Below are positions 1 to 8,771 of a stretch of 64,000 nucleotides of DNA, piece by piece. Each line of letters starts with the position of its first letter. The first letter of the stretch is position 1. The DNA is from Bradyrhizobium ivorense (GTDB lineage: Bacteria; Pseudomonadota; Alphaproteobacteria; Rhizobiales; Xanthobacteraceae): positions 186,001 to 250,000 of the forward strand of contig NZ_CAADFC020000005.1 in NCBI RefSeq assembly GCF_900696085.1, given 5' to 3'. Position numbers and translations under genes: made by a program. The notes under the pieces are model-generated. The model was not told where the DNA came from. It did not search any database and worked only from the letters and a program-made list of their open reading frames with translations.

Positions 1-42
1 TGCGCGTCGAATAGTGCTCGACCAAGCAGTGCTCGACCAAGC

Positions 43-91
43 CACTTGACACGTCGGGCAACTCACCGTTACCCTTCCAATATTCCGAAAT
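43..91. repeat. 49-bp dispersed repeat, copy 1
   Basis: This 49-bp block recurs at 42545-42593 with 46 of 49 bases identical. In both places it is followed within about 50-160 bp by the same larger composite repeat (249-582 here, 42642-42909 there), so the order of modules is conserved. No reading frame or promoter was recognised in it. Bases 1-42 hold only a short direct repeat (agtgctcgaccaagc type). Confidence 0.7.
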
Positions 92-113
92 TGGGCAAGT
101 CCGTAGCGAACTC

Positions 114-230
114 GTAGCCCGGATGGAGCCAACGGGTCGCGCGAACGCGCGCCCGATGACAGACTCCGCGCAATCCGGGAATCTTGCCGCGGATGCTGCC
201 CCGGATTTCGCTGCGCTGCATCCGGGCTAC
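114..230. repeat. Palindromic repeat (gtagcccggatg...catccgggctac) carrying a nested 43-bp insert
   Basis: The ends are inverted copies of gtagcccggatg. The same hairpin family occurs at 24940-25023, 36229-36314 and 47532-47613, where it is 82-86 bp long. This copy is longer because a 43-bp module (125-167) sits inside its left arm. That module reappears at 20646-20688 inside a different repeat family. It is likely a non-coding REP-like element that forms RNA hairpins at gene ends. Confidence 0.75.
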
Positions 231-248
231 GGGGGCTTATTCCCTCAC

Positions 249-582
249 CGTCACCCTGAGAGAATGTGAAGCTTTGCCCTCATCTACCGTTGTCATCGCC
301 CGGCCTGTGCGCAATTGCGCACATGGACCGGGCGATCCAGTACGCCGCGGCCTCTCGCTCTATCACCGGCGTCTCTGGAATACTGGATCACCCGGTCCCG
401 TCTACGCCAAGGCTTCGACGAGGCTTGCGACCTTGGGCACGCCGAAGCTTTAGCGGAGGCGGCAAGCCGGGTGATGACACCGAGCAAGCTGAGCAAACCA
501 TCCTCGTCACCCCCGCGCAACGGCTTCGCCGTTGTCGCTGGAGGTGGCCGCTTCTTCAGCGGCTCTCGAAGGGTCGACGGCC
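249..582. repeat. Composite intergenic repeat, copy 1
   Basis: This stretch matches 42642-42909 module by module: a 'gtcaccctgagag..tgtgaagcttt' end, a 'cgcccggcctgtgcgcaattgcgcac' block, a 'gatccagtacgccgcggcctctcg' block, and a 'cgcaacggcttcgccgttgtcgctggaggtggccgcttcttcagcgg' tail (given in parts). Relative to the other copy there are about 70 extra bases near 405-470. The first module is also the terminal repeat of the element at 34897-35085. Short frames across it are not coding. The rest of the gap to 753 shows nothing recognisable. Confidence 0.7.
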
Positions 583-753
583 CGGCGAGGACGATGGGTA
601 AGCCGAACCGGAAGCGACACTTCCGCGCCATCGCGCAAGCCATCCTTCAAGCACTTGCCTTCAAACACTTAAAGCCAACCCAGCCCTCTCCGCGAGGTGC
701 GGTCACGCACGGGCTCGCCCGAAGCTGTCCGCAATATCTGTAGGTGATGATCA

Positions 754-1101
754 ATGCCCGATTACTCTCTGGTGCCGGTGGACCATCAGCCGGATTTCGA
801 TGACTACTCGCTCGTTCCCGTTGACTACGATCCGTTCGCCGCGGATGGCGTAACTCAACAGGCGCAGCTTCAACCGCCGCCGACACCGACTCAACCAGCG
901 CAAACCCAGCCGCAACAACCTGCGACAGGGGCCGGTCAACCCGGCGTCAACGGGCCGGCGACTACCAACGACCCCGGCAGTTCTGGCGGCATCGTTGGCA
1001 TCAAGCGTTTTGGCGGCGACGAAGGTGGCGACTTTCCGAGCCGCAATGCGGGGATCGGTTTCGAGAGCGCGGAGCGCGCATGGGATGCTGCCCTCAAGTA
1101 A
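754..1101 (+). CDS. VPVD-repeat protein, probably the truncated N-terminal part of a polymorphic toxin
   Basis: A 115-residue frame starts with two tandem copies of a short motif, DYSLVPVD followed by H/Y and DPF-like residues (about residues 3-28). A Pro/Gln/Thr-rich linker (30-75) and a Gly-rich stretch ending in FESAERAWDAAL follow. From memory, repeated VPVDxDPF heads front variable C-terminal domains in Bradyrhizobium proteins. The frame stops at a TAA (1099-1101) just where such a C-terminal domain would begin, and a plausible continuation lies in another frame at 1106-1354. I infer a broken toxin-like gene. The function is not demonstrated. Confidence 0.5.
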   Translation: MPDYSLVPVDHQPDFDDYSLVPVDYDPFAADGVTQQAQLQPPPTPTQPAQTQPQQPATGAGQPGVNGPATTNDPGSSGGIVGIKRFGGDEGGDFPSRNAGIGFESAERAWDAALK

Positions 1102-1105
1102 ATGA

Positions 1106-1354
1106 GGGACCTTGGCGCCCAACACTACCCGGAAGAGACCAAAAGCAAGAGGGGGCATAATCCCGGAGTTAGGCGTCGAAATCTTCAAGCGCGGAGGACT
1201 ATATTACTATGATCGGATAGCGCGCGGGTACCAAGACGGAGCACTGGGCGGTTACAGCGCATGGGTTGGGTCTTGGTATGGGTACAGAAAGTATTGGCAT
1301 AACGGCAAGCCAACGGGGTCGCCGATGCCGGATTGGAATCGATACAAATACTGA
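1106..1354 (+). pseudogene. Detached C-terminal domain of the preceding VPVD-repeat gene (frame-shifted)
   Basis: This frame is open for about 80 codons, rich in Tyr/Trp/Gly (IFKRGGLYYYDRIARGY, then GSWYGYRKYWHNG), and looks like genuine protein. It has no convincing start (TTG at 1112, no ribosome site) and lies in a different frame from 754-1101. Reaching it from upstream needs one nonsense reversal (TAA 1099) and one frame change between about 1102 and 1155. The piece FESAERAWDAAL...EIFKRGGLYYY is faintly reminiscent of DUF4329-type effector domains, but the HTHG-type motif is not visible, so this is only a suggestion. GC is lower than in the neighbouring genes, which suggests transfer. 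Confidence 0.45.
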
Positions 1355-1362
1355 GGATGTCG

Positions 1363-1847
1363 ATGAAAACGATCGCGCTCGCTGCAGCTCTATGTCTTCT
1401 ATTTGCCAGTTCAACGTTATGTAAGGCGAACTCTAGTCCCTGGTGTGCGGCGGATGTTGCGATTCTGAATTTCAAAAATTACAAAGGTCAAGATCTTGCG
1501 AGGATCGAACTTCGCTCCCTCAAGGCGTCTGCGACCGGAACCCGGAAAAGGAAGGGTTTGGAGCAAACTTGGAACGCTCGATGCGCATCGAACACAATGG
1601 GCAATGGACTGACCTGCCGAAAGCGTGTCTATCCGGTTTTTCTTTTGCGGTGGAGGGGCTGGCGCTATCGGGCGACGATGCCGGTCTGGGCATATCTCTT
1701 ATTGGAAAATCGCCGGACAACGACGAGCGTGTAAAACGCACGATATTCAAGTTGCGTGATAGGGTTTTCTGCTATCAGGTAGAGCGCTATCCGAATGTCG
1801 ACGATCAGGATCACGAAATTAGGGAGTACGAAAGGGACTTACAGTGA
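1363..1847 (+). pseudogene. Small secreted protein, frame-shifted; possible immunity partner
   Basis: The gene starts 8 bp after the preceding frame, behind a gaggatg ribosome site. The first frame gives a clear signal peptide (MKTIALAAALCLLFASS) and a mature start with WCAADVAILNF up to about codon 55. The sensible sequence then continues in the next frame (GANLERSMRIEHNGQW, KACLSGFSF, RDRVFCYQVERYP) to the stop at 1847. A single frame change around 1520-1550 would restore a protein of about 160 residues with four cysteines. Tight coupling to the toxin-like gene and export to the periplasm would suit an immunity protein. That role is inferred from context only. Confidence 0.45.
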
Positions 1848-1937
1848 GCACGCCAGGAGACCGGGTCGACACTCTGCGCCTCAGGTCTGATGTTGCCCGC
1901 GAACATCTGGCGCAATGCCGCGCCGTCGCAAAGATCC

Positions 1938-2456
1938 CTACTGCTCCAGCACCAGCCTGCCCTTGGCGTATTCAAAGCGCTTCAGCTTCGACAGGAACGA
2001 CAGGCCGAGCAGGTTCTCGGACAGCGCCTCGTCCGGCAGCACCAGCGCGTCGACGTCGCGCACGGTGAGGTCGCCGAGCTGGATCATGGCGATGCGGGCC
2101 GGCGCGGCCTTGACGGTGCCGTTGGCGGTGGTGACGCGCGCGGTGTAGTTGTTCGGCGTCGGGCGCAGGCCGAAGCGCGCGGCCGAGCTTTCGTTCAGGG
2201 CAACCACCGACGCGCCGGTGTCGACCATGAAGTTGAGGCGCTGGCCGTCGATGCGGCCGTCGGTCGCGAAATGGCCGCGCGGGTCCGGCGGAATGCTGAG
2301 CGTGCGGGCGCTGGACTGCGCCACGGTGACGGCCGGCGCCAGGGTTTTCGGGGCGGGCGCGGTGGTCGCGGCGGCGGGGGCCATCCTGCTGGCCATCTGG
2401 CCCATGAAGGTGCCGAGCCCGATCAGGAGGGCCGCGAAGATCATCAGGTTACGCAT
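1938..2456 (-). CDS. Retropepsin-like aspartic protease, membrane anchored (TIGR02281 / clan AA type)
   Basis: The protein has 172 residues. An N-terminal membrane anchor (about residues 2-22, NLMIFAALLIGLG) is followed by an Ala/Pro linker and one aspartic-protease domain (about 55-170). The active-site motif is FMVDTGASVVAL with catalytic Asp at about residue 79. A single DTGA per chain means the enzyme must act as a dimer, like retroviral proteases. The ATG at 2456 was chosen because it opens directly onto the anchor; the frame extends 24 codons further upstream without a good site. Substrates of this bacterial family are not known. Confidence 0.8.
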   Translation of the reverse strand: MRNLMIFAALLIGLGTFMGQMASRMAPAAATTAPAPKTLAPAVTVAQSSARTLSIPPDPRGHFATDGRIDGQRLNFMVDTGASVVALNESSAARFGLRPTPNNYTARVTTANGTVKAAPARIAMIQLGDLTVRDVDALVLPDEALSENLLGLSFLSKLKRFEYAKGRLVLEQ

Positions 2457-2814
2457 GACACCACTCGGATAACCGAACGCACGATTTGACCACGCCACCA
2501 GCCCTGCCGCGAGCGACGCCGGGGGCACGAGCCCGCCATTTTGGCGAAAAGGATGAGCGAAGGGTTAATCTGGGCCGCGAAACGCCGGCAGCGGGGCCGG
2601 ACACGCCCCGCTCGATCGTTTCAGGCGGTCTCCGCGACCGGCCACGCGCAAATCTAACCACTGTTGACGGACGCTCGCCAGCGCGACGCCTCGGACTGCG
2701 AAATGATTCCCATCATTGCGAGCAAAGCGAAGCAATCCATGGCTCCGCGGGTGTGGAGGGATGGATTGCTTCGCTTCGCTCGCAATGACGGTGGTGCGCG
2801 AAATTCGTCACGTG
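2457..2814. other. Gene-free stretch with one palindromic repeat
   Basis: This gap lies between the protease start and the hrpB stop. Bases 2713-2790 form a long hairpin whose arms read tcattgcgagcaaagcgaag and its complement. The same family appears at 20637-20755, and as a half copy near 34782-34815. The hairpin sits 25 bp after the hrpB stop and may end its transcript. Nothing else was recognised. Confidence 0.6.
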
Positions 2815-5283
2815 TTAGGTGCCGCGCGGTTTCACCCGCCTCGTCGGCGTCGCGCTGGCGGGATCTTCCGGCCAGGGATGGCGCGGATAGCGGCCGCGCA
2901 GGTCGGAACGGACGGCGGCATAGCTGCCGCGCCAGAAGCCCGGCAAATCGCGCGTCACCTGCACCGGACGCTGCGCCGGCGACAGCAGTTCCAGCACCAG
3001 CGGCACCGCGCCCTTGGCGATCGAGGGATGGGTGTTGAGCCCGAACAGCTCCTGCAGCCGCACCGCGATGGTCGGCCCCTGCTCCGCCTCGTAATCGATC
3101 GCAAGCTGGGTGCCGGTCGGTGCCTCGAAATGCGTCGGCGCCTCGCGATCGAGCCGCGCCCGCAGCTCCCACGGCAACAGCGCCATCAGCGCGTCCGACA
3201 GGTCGCCGGCGGAAAAATCCTTCAGCGCGGTCTTGTCGTAGAGCGCGGGCACCAGCCAGTCGTCGGCGCGCTCCGCCAGCGCCGTGTCGGACAAATCGGG
3301 CCAGCTCTCGCCCTCGGCCTTGCGCAGGAACATGACGCGGTCGCGCCATTGCTTGGAATGCTTCGACCACGGCAGCCGGTCGAGCCCCGCCGCGATCAGG
3401 CCGTCGGCGAAGATCCGCGCGGTCTCGGCCGACGGCGACAGCGACATCGGCGCCTCCGACAGCGTGATCGCATGCAGCGACCGCTTGCGGCGCGCGCGCA
3501 GCGCCATCGCGCCGCGGTCGAACGTCACCTCCTCCACGCTCTCGATCTGCTCGGCAAAACGCTGCTCGATCTCCTCCTGGGTGATCGGCGCGGCCAGCAG
3601 GATGCGGCCGCTCGCCGCCGTGCCGGTCAGCTCGGCCACCGCGATGTAGGGCGCGCGCGCCAGCGCAGAGGTCTGCTCGACGGCAGCGCCGCGGCCGTTG
3701 GCGAGCACGAAGCTGCCATTGCCGCGGTTCTTCGCGACACGATCCGGGAACGCGAAGGCCAGCATCACGCCGGTGGAGAGCTCTGCCTGCTCGCCTCGGG
3801 ACGTCTCCACCTGTCTCGCCCAGCGCTCGGCCATGCTGCGCGCGCTCGACGCGCGCTGCGAGCGGTCGCGGCGGAACTGATCGAGCCGGTGATCGAGATC
3901 GACGCTGTCGCCGCCGAGCCCGCGCTCGGTGAGGACGGCCGCGATGTCGGCGGCCGCATCCGCCGCGCCGAAACGGGCTGAATCGACGATCATGCGCGCC
4001 AGCCGCGGCGGCAGCGCCAGCGCGCGCAGGCTTTTGCCCTCCGCGGTGATGCGGCCGTCGCCGTCGAGTGCGCCGAGCTCTGATAGCAGCGACTTCGCCT
4101 CCTTCAGTGCCGGCGTCGGCGGCGGATCGAGGAAGGCAAGGCTTGCGGGATCGCTGACGCCCCATTGCGCGAGGTCGAGCAGCAGCGAGGACAAATCGGC
4201 CGAGAGGATTTCGGGCGCGGTGTAGGCGGCAAGCGAGGCGGTCTGCGGCTCGTCCCAGAGCCGGTAGCAGACGCCGGGCTCGATGCGGCCGGCGCGGCCG
4301 CGGCGCTGGTCGACCGCCGCGCGCGAGGCCCGCACGGTCTCCAGCCGGGTCAGCGCGATGTCGGGCTCGTAGCGCGGCACCCGCGCGAGGCCGCTATCCA
4401 CCACGATGCGGACGCCCTCGATGGTCAGCGAGGTCTCGGCAATCGAAGTGGCCAGCACCACCTTGCGGGTGCCCTTCGGCGCCGGCGCGATGGCGCGGTC
4501 CTGCACGGTCGCATCGAGCGCGCCGAACAGCGGCACGATCTCGACCGAGGGGTCCTGCACACGTTCGCTGAGGAAGGTTTGCGTGCGGCGGATCTCGGCG
4601 GCGCCCGGCAGGAAGGCCAGCACCGAGCCGGCGTCGGCACGCAGCGCAGTCGCGATGGTGTCGGCCATCTGCCGCTCCACCTGCGTGTCCATCTTGCGGC
4701 CGACATAGCGGGTCTCGACCGGGAAGGCGCGGCCCTCGCTCTGAACCACCGGCGCATCGCCGAGCAGTCTTGCGACGCGCGCGCCGTCGAGCGTTGCCGA
4801 CATCACCAGGATGCGCAGATCCTCGCGCAGCCCGGTCTGGGCGTCGCGCGCCAGCGCCAGCCCGAGATCGGCGTCGAGCGAGCGCTCGTGGAATTCGTCG
4901 AACAGCACCGCGGCGACGCCGTTCAGCTCGGGATCGTCGAGGATCTGCCGCGAGAAGATGCCCTCGGTGACCACCTCGATCCGGGTCGCGCGCGACACTT
5001 TTGAGCCGAACCGCACGCGATAACCAACGGTCTCCCCGGCGCGCTCGCCGAGCGTCTTGGCCATCCGCTCGGCGCTGGCGCGCGCGGCAATGCGGCGCGG
5101 CTCCAGCACGATGATCTTCTTATCCCTGGCCCATGGCGCATCGAGCAGCGCCAGCGGCACGCGCGTGGTCTTGCCGGCGCCGGGCGGCGCCACCAGGACG
5201 GCGGCGTTGTGGCGGTCGAGCGTGCGATCAAGATCATCGAGCACGGCATCGATCGGGAGCGGACTATCGAACTGGCGAGGCAA
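2815..5283 (-). CDS. hrpB: ATP-dependent helicase HrpB (DEAH-type)
   Basis: The protein is about 822 residues, the usual length for HrpB. Visible motifs are the Walker A-like PPGAGKTT (about 33-40), DEFH box (about 129-132), SAT (about 162-164), and the helicase C motif QRRGRAGR. The C-terminal region matches HrpB (PWSKHSKQWRDRV, ending in FWRGSYAAVRSDLRGRYP). I place the start at TTG 5283, where the conserved LPRQFDSPLPIDAVL segment begins. The 22 codons upstream overlap a hairpin that belongs to the end of the neighbouring ugd gene. HrpB is an RNA helicase-like ATPase whose physiological role outside enterobacteria is poorly defined. Confidence 0.92.
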   Translation of the reverse strand: MPRQFDSPLPIDAVLDDLDRTLDRHNAAVLVAPPGAGKTTRVPLALLDAPWARDKKIIVLEPRRIAARASAERMAKTLGERAGETVGYRVRFGSKVSRATRIEVVTEGIFSRQILDDPELNGVAAVLFDEFHERSLDADLGLALARDAQTGLREDLRILVMSATLDGARVARLLGDAPVVQSEGRAFPVETRYVGRKMDTQVERQMADTIATALRADAGSVLAFLPGAAEIRRTQTFLSERVQDPSVEIVPLFGALDATVQDRAIAPAPKGTRKVVLATSIAETSLTIEGVRIVVDSGLARVPRYEPDIALTRLETVRASRAAVDQRRGRAGRIEPGVCYRLWDEPQTASLAAYTAPEILSADLSSLLLDLAQWGVSDPASLAFLDPPPTPALKEAKSLLSELGALDGDGRITAEGKSLRALALPPRLARMIVDSARFGAADAAADIAAVLTERGLGGDSVDLDHRLDQFRRDRSQRASSARSMAERWARQVETSRGEQAELSTGVMLAFAFPDRVAKNRGNGSFVLANGRGAAVEQTSALARAPYIAVAELTGTAASGRILLAAPITQEEIEQRFAEQIESVEEVTFDRGAMALRARRKRSLHAITLSEAPMSLSPSAETARIFADGLIAAGLDRLPWSKHSKQWRDRVMFLRKAEGESWPDLSDTALAERADDWLVPALYDKTALKDFSAGDLSDALMALLPWELRARLDREAPTHFEAPTGTQLAIDYEAEQGPTIAVRLQELFGLNTHPSIAKGAVPLVLELLSPAQRPVQVTRDLPGFWRGSYAAVRSDLRGRYPRHPWPEDPASATPTRRVKPRGT

Positions 5284-5307
5284 TATGGATCCGGTGTGCT
5301 CTGCAGT

Positions 5308-5336
5308 CTCCCTCGCCCGTCGCGCGAGCGAGGGAG
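5308..5336 (-). terminator. Hairpin downstream of ugd
   Basis: A perfect 9-bp stem (ctccctcgc / gcgagggag) with an 11-base loop lies 10 bp after the ugd stop, in the gap before hrpB, which reads the same way. There is no real U tract, so termination may be inefficient or Rho-assisted. Confidence 0.5.
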
Positions 5337-5345
5337 AAACAGATA

Positions 5346-6665
5346 TCACGCCCGCGGCAGCGGCGCGCGGCCGACGCTGTCATAGGCAAAGCCGTGGGCG
5401 GCCATGTCCTCGGGACGGTAGATGTTGCGCAGGTCGATCACGACCGGCTGCTTCAGTTCGGCCTTCAGCCGCTCGAGGTCGAGGGTGCGGTACTGCACCC
5501 ATTCGGTGACGACGACCATGGCGTCGGCGCCGCGCACGCAATCATAGGGATCGTCGCAATACTCGATCTCGGGCAGTTCCTTGCGGGCCTGCTCCATGCC
5601 GACCGGATCATGCGCGCGGACCCTGGCGCCCATGTCGAGCAGGCCGGTGACGATCGGAATCGACGGCGCCTCGCGCATGTCGTCGGTATCCGGCTTGAAG
5701 GTGAGGCCGAGCACCGCGACGGTCTTGCCGCGCAGGTTGCCGCCGGAGAGGCTCGCGACCTTGCGCGCCATCGCGCGCTTGCGGTTGTCGTTGACGCCGA
5801 GCACCGCCTCGACGATGCGCAGTTGCACGTCGTGGTCCTGCGCGATCTTGACCAAAGCGCGGGTGTCCTTCGGGAAGCAGGAGCCGCCGAAGCCGGGGCC
5901 GGCATGCAAAAATTTCGAGCCGATGCGGTTGTCGAGACCGATGCCGCGCGCGACCTCCTGCACATCGGCGCCCACCTTTTCCGACAAATCGGCGATCTCG
6001 TTGATGAACGTGATCTTGGTGGCGAGGAAGGCGTTGGCGGCGTATTTGATCAGCTCCGCGGTGCGCCGCGCCGTGTACATCAGCGGCGCCTGGTTGAGCG
6101 ACAGCGGCCGGTAGATGTCGCCGAGCACCTTGCGGCCGCGCTCGTCCGAGGTGCCGACCACGATGCGGTCGGGGAATTTGAAGTCGCGGATCGCAGCGCC
6201 CTCGCGCAAAAATTCCGGATTGGAGGCGACGACGACGTCGGCTTGCGGATTGGCCTCGTGGATCAACCGCTCGACCTCGTCGCCGGTGCCGACCGGCACG
6301 GTCGACTTGGTGACCACGACGGTGAAGCCCTTGAGCGCGGCAGCAATCTCGCGCGCGGCGCCGTAGACATAGGTGAGGTCGGCATGGCCGTCGCCGCGCC
6401 GCGACGGCGTGCCGACCGCGATGAACACCGCATCGGCGTCGGCCACGGCCGGCGCCAGCTCGGTGGTGAATTCGAGCCGCTTCGCCTTCACATTGTTGGC
6501 GACCAGCGCATCGAGGCCAGGCTCGAAGATCGGGATCTCGCCCCGATGCAACGCGGCAATCTTGCCGGCATCCTTGTCGACGCAGGTCACATGGTGACCG
6601 AAATCCGCAAAACAGGCGCCCGACACCAGCCCCACATAACCCGTGCCAATCATGGCAATGCGCAT
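5346..6665 (-). CDS. ugd: UDP-glucose 6-dehydrogenase
   Basis: The 439-residue protein oxidises UDP-glucose to UDP-glucuronate with two NAD+, a precursor of exopolysaccharide and LPS sugars. The N-terminal NAD site is GTGYVG (7-12). VGTP and KSTVPVGTG follow, and the catalytic cysteine is Cys263 in FGGSCFPKD. The C-terminal UDP-binding domain contains GLTFKPDTDDMREAPS. Its length and motifs are complete. It is transcribed away from a membrane acyltransferase gene (6854), which fits a shared role in surface polysaccharide, although no glycosyltransferase is nearby. Confidence 0.95.
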   Translation of the reverse strand: MRIAMIGTGYVGLVSGACFADFGHHVTCVDKDAGKIAALHRGEIPIFEPGLDALVANNVKAKRLEFTTELAPAVADADAVFIAVGTPSRRGDGHADLTYVYGAAREIAAALKGFTVVVTKSTVPVGTGDEVERLIHEANPQADVVVASNPEFLREGAAIRDFKFPDRIVVGTSDERGRKVLGDIYRPLSLNQAPLMYTARRTAELIKYAANAFLATKITFINEIADLSEKVGADVQEVARGIGLDNRIGSKFLHAGPGFGGSCFPKDTRALVKIAQDHDVQLRIVEAVLGVNDNRKRAMARKVASLSGGNLRGKTVAVLGLTFKPDTDDMREAPSIPIVTGLLDMGARVRAHDPVGMEQARKELPEIEYCDDPYDCVRGADAMVVVTEWVQYRTLDLERLKAELKQPVVIDLRNIYRPEDMAAHGFAYDSVGRAPLPRA

Positions 6666-6853
6666 AAGACGACCCGCTTCCTATGGTTAATGATTCCGTG
6701 GATTGCGTCGCCTCTTAGAACATTTGCCGGCCCAAGGGAAACGCCGAAAGCAGCGGAAAAACCCGGATTGGGCGGCATGTCATTTGTATGAATAAAGGAG
6801 AAAGAAACCGGTCGGGCCGATGATGCGCCCGATCCCGCCGAAACGAGACGAAC

Positions 6854-7915
6854 ATGACCATGAACGGCACATCCGCTGCGACATCTGGTTCCCTGGGGGC
6901 CGGGCGCGTCGACTGGGTCGACTACGCCAAGGGCATTTGCATCATCATGGTGGTGATGATGCATTCGGTGCTGGGGGTCGAGAAGGCCGCCGAGCAGACC
7001 GGCTTCATGCATTATGTCGTGATGTTCGCAAAGCCGTTTCGGATGCCGGATTTCTTCCTGATTTCAGGGCTTTTCCTCTCGGTCGTGATCGGCCGCGACT
7101 GGCGCACCTATCTCGACCGCAAGGTGATGCACTTCGCCTATTTCTACGTGCTGTGGGTGACGATCCAGTTCGGCTTCAAGGCGCCGTCGCTCGCCGCTGA
7201 GGCGGGCTGGGACAAGGTCGGGCTGATGTATCTCGAATCCTTCATCGAGCCGTTCGGCACGCTGTGGTTCATCTATCTGCTGCCGATCTTCTTCGTCGTC
7301 ACGAAACTGACACGCAACGTTCATCCGCTCATCATCTGGCTGATCGGCGCGGTGCTCGAAATGTCGCATATTGTGACCGGCTGGACCGTGATCGACGAAT
7401 TCTGCTCCCGCTTCGTCTATTTCTTCACCGGCTACATCGTCGCCGCTTACGTGTTCGCGCTGTCGGACTGCGCCCGCGCGCGGCCTGGTCTCGCACTCGC
7501 CGGGCTGGCGGCCTGGGCGCTGGTCAATGGCGGCCTGGTCGGGCTCGACGTCAGCGAATGGCCGATCGTCTCGCTGGCGCTCGGGCTTGCCGGCGCCTGC
7601 GCGATCATCGTGACCGGCACGCTATTGGCGCGGGCGCAATGGCTGACCTTCCTCCGTTTCTGCGGCGAGCATTCGATTGTGATCTACCTAGCCTTTTTCC
7701 TGCCGATGGCCGCGTCCCGGACGCTGCTGCTGCGATTCGGCGTGATCCACGATATCGGCCTGGTCGCACTGATCGTGACCGCGGTCGGGGTCGCCGGCTC
7801 GCTCGTGATCTGGCGGCTGGCGCTGGCGGCACGGGCCAATTTCCTGTTCGAGCGGCCCGCTGCGTTCTGGATTGCCCCGAAGAAAGCGGCGCCCTCACTG
7901 CAGGCGGCGGAGTAA
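6854..7915 (+). CDS. Acyltransferase 3 family integral membrane protein
   Basis: This 353-residue polytopic protein has about ten hydrophobic segments. The N-terminal pattern is diagnostic of the family: VDYAKGICIIMVVMMHSV with the conserved His at about residue 37, then FRMPDFFLISGLFLS. It resembles the fucose 4-O-acetylase/OafA group (COG3594 type), which transfers acyl groups to sugars of exported polysaccharides in the inner membrane. It is divergent from ugd, with 188 bp between them. The ribosome site is weak (acgagac), and several in-frame ATG/GTG codons near the start leave it uncertain by a few residues. The substrate is unknown. Confidence 0.85.
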   Translation: MTMNGTSAATSGSLGAGRVDWVDYAKGICIIMVVMMHSVLGVEKAAEQTGFMHYVVMFAKPFRMPDFFLISGLFLSVVIGRDWRTYLDRKVMHFAYFYVLWVTIQFGFKAPSLAAEAGWDKVGLMYLESFIEPFGTLWFIYLLPIFFVVTKLTRNVHPLIIWLIGAVLEMSHIVTGWTVIDEFCSRFVYFFTGYIVAAYVFALSDCARARPGLALAGLAAWALVNGGLVGLDVSEWPIVSLALGLAGACAIIVTGTLLARAQWLTFLRFCGEHSIVIYLAFFLPMAASRTLLLRFGVIHDIGLVALIVTAVGVAGSLVIWRLALAARANFLFERPAAFWIAPKKAAPSLQAAE

Positions 7916-8159
7916 GGTCAAACCCTCCAAGACGTTCGAGGCGGATTCGTTCCGACCGGGCCGATTCCGGTCGATCGGATTTTCCACGTATTGAAATAAT
8001 TGGCCTTTTGCCCCCGAATGTTTCGTCGCAAGGCGACCGACGAAACAAATATCCCGCTCACGAAACCATTTTCCACTTTTCGCGCAGACATCCAGAAACC
8101 AGCCGTAACTAACAATTCTCCCAACGAACCGCCGCCCAACGGCGAACTGGGAGCCTGTC

Positions 8160-8771
8160 ATGCCGAACGTCATCGCCATCACCGACGCAGCCAAGAAGCA
8201 CATTGTCGCTGCCCGCGCGACCTCGGATGAAATGCTGCTCGAGAGTATCGGCAAGAGTGACCGCACGGCGATGCACACGCTCTATGCCCGCCATAACGTC
8301 CGGGTCTACCGTTTCGTGCTGCGCATGGTGCGCGACACCACGATGGCCGAGGACCTGGTGAGCCAGGTGTTCCTGGACGTGTGGCGGACCGCGACCCAGT
8401 TCGAGGGCCGCTCACAGGTCTCGACCTGGCTGCTGTCGATCGCCCGTTTCAAGGCGCTGACCGCCCTGCGCCAGCGCAAGCACGAGGATATCGACCAGGA
8501 AGACGTGCTGGAGATCGCCGATGGCGCCGACACGCCGGAGGCTTCGCTCGACCGCGCCACCACCAGCGAGATCCTGCGCGCCTGCGTCGCCAAACTGTCG
8601 CCGGCCCACCGCGAGATCATCAACCTGGTCTACTACCATGAGAAGTCGGTCGAGGAGGCCGGGCTGATCATCGGTATCCCGCAGAGCACGGTGAAGACCC
8701 GCATGTTCTATGCCCGCAAGCAGCTCGCCGACCTCCTGAAGGGCGCCGGCGTGGATAGCGTCGCGGCATAA
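8160..8771 (+). CDS. ECF-type sigma-70 factor
   Basis: The 203-residue protein has sigma region 2 at about 40-105 (YARHNVRVYRFVLRMVRD, AEDLVSQVFLDVWRTA) and region 4 at about 140-195 (LSPAHREIINLVYYHEKSVEEAG, then a helix-turn-helix GIPQSTVKTRMFYARKQL). It directs RNA polymerase to a stress or envelope regulon. No anti-sigma gene (zinc-finger, FecR- or NepR-like) is adjacent on either side, which is unusual. The only partner is a 64-residue secreted protein 173 bp downstream. The 244 bp upstream shows no promoter I could identify confidently, including no convincing GGAAC-type ECF element. Confidence 0.9.
   Translation: MPNVIAITDAAKKHIVAARATSDEMLLESIGKSDRTAMHTLYARHNVRVYRFVLRMVRDTTMAEDLVSQVFLDVWRTATQFEGRSQVSTWLLSIARFKALTALRQRKHEDIDQEDVLEIADGADTPEASLDRATTSEILRACVAKLSPAHREIINLVYYHEKSVEEAGLIIGIPQSTVKTRMFYARKQLADLLKGAGVDSVAA

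Noticed and set aside
249..582. CRISPR array, because of many short repeats here and near 42.6 kb
   Set aside because: Repeats are palindromic modules of different kinds, not regularly spaced, with no unique spacers and no cas genes in the window.
5133..6791. 552-codon open frame on the + strand opposite ugd
   Set aside because: Its composition (His/Arg/Asp/Gln-rich, no fold-like pattern) is that of an antisense shadow of a high-GC gene, and ugd on the other strand has complete motifs.
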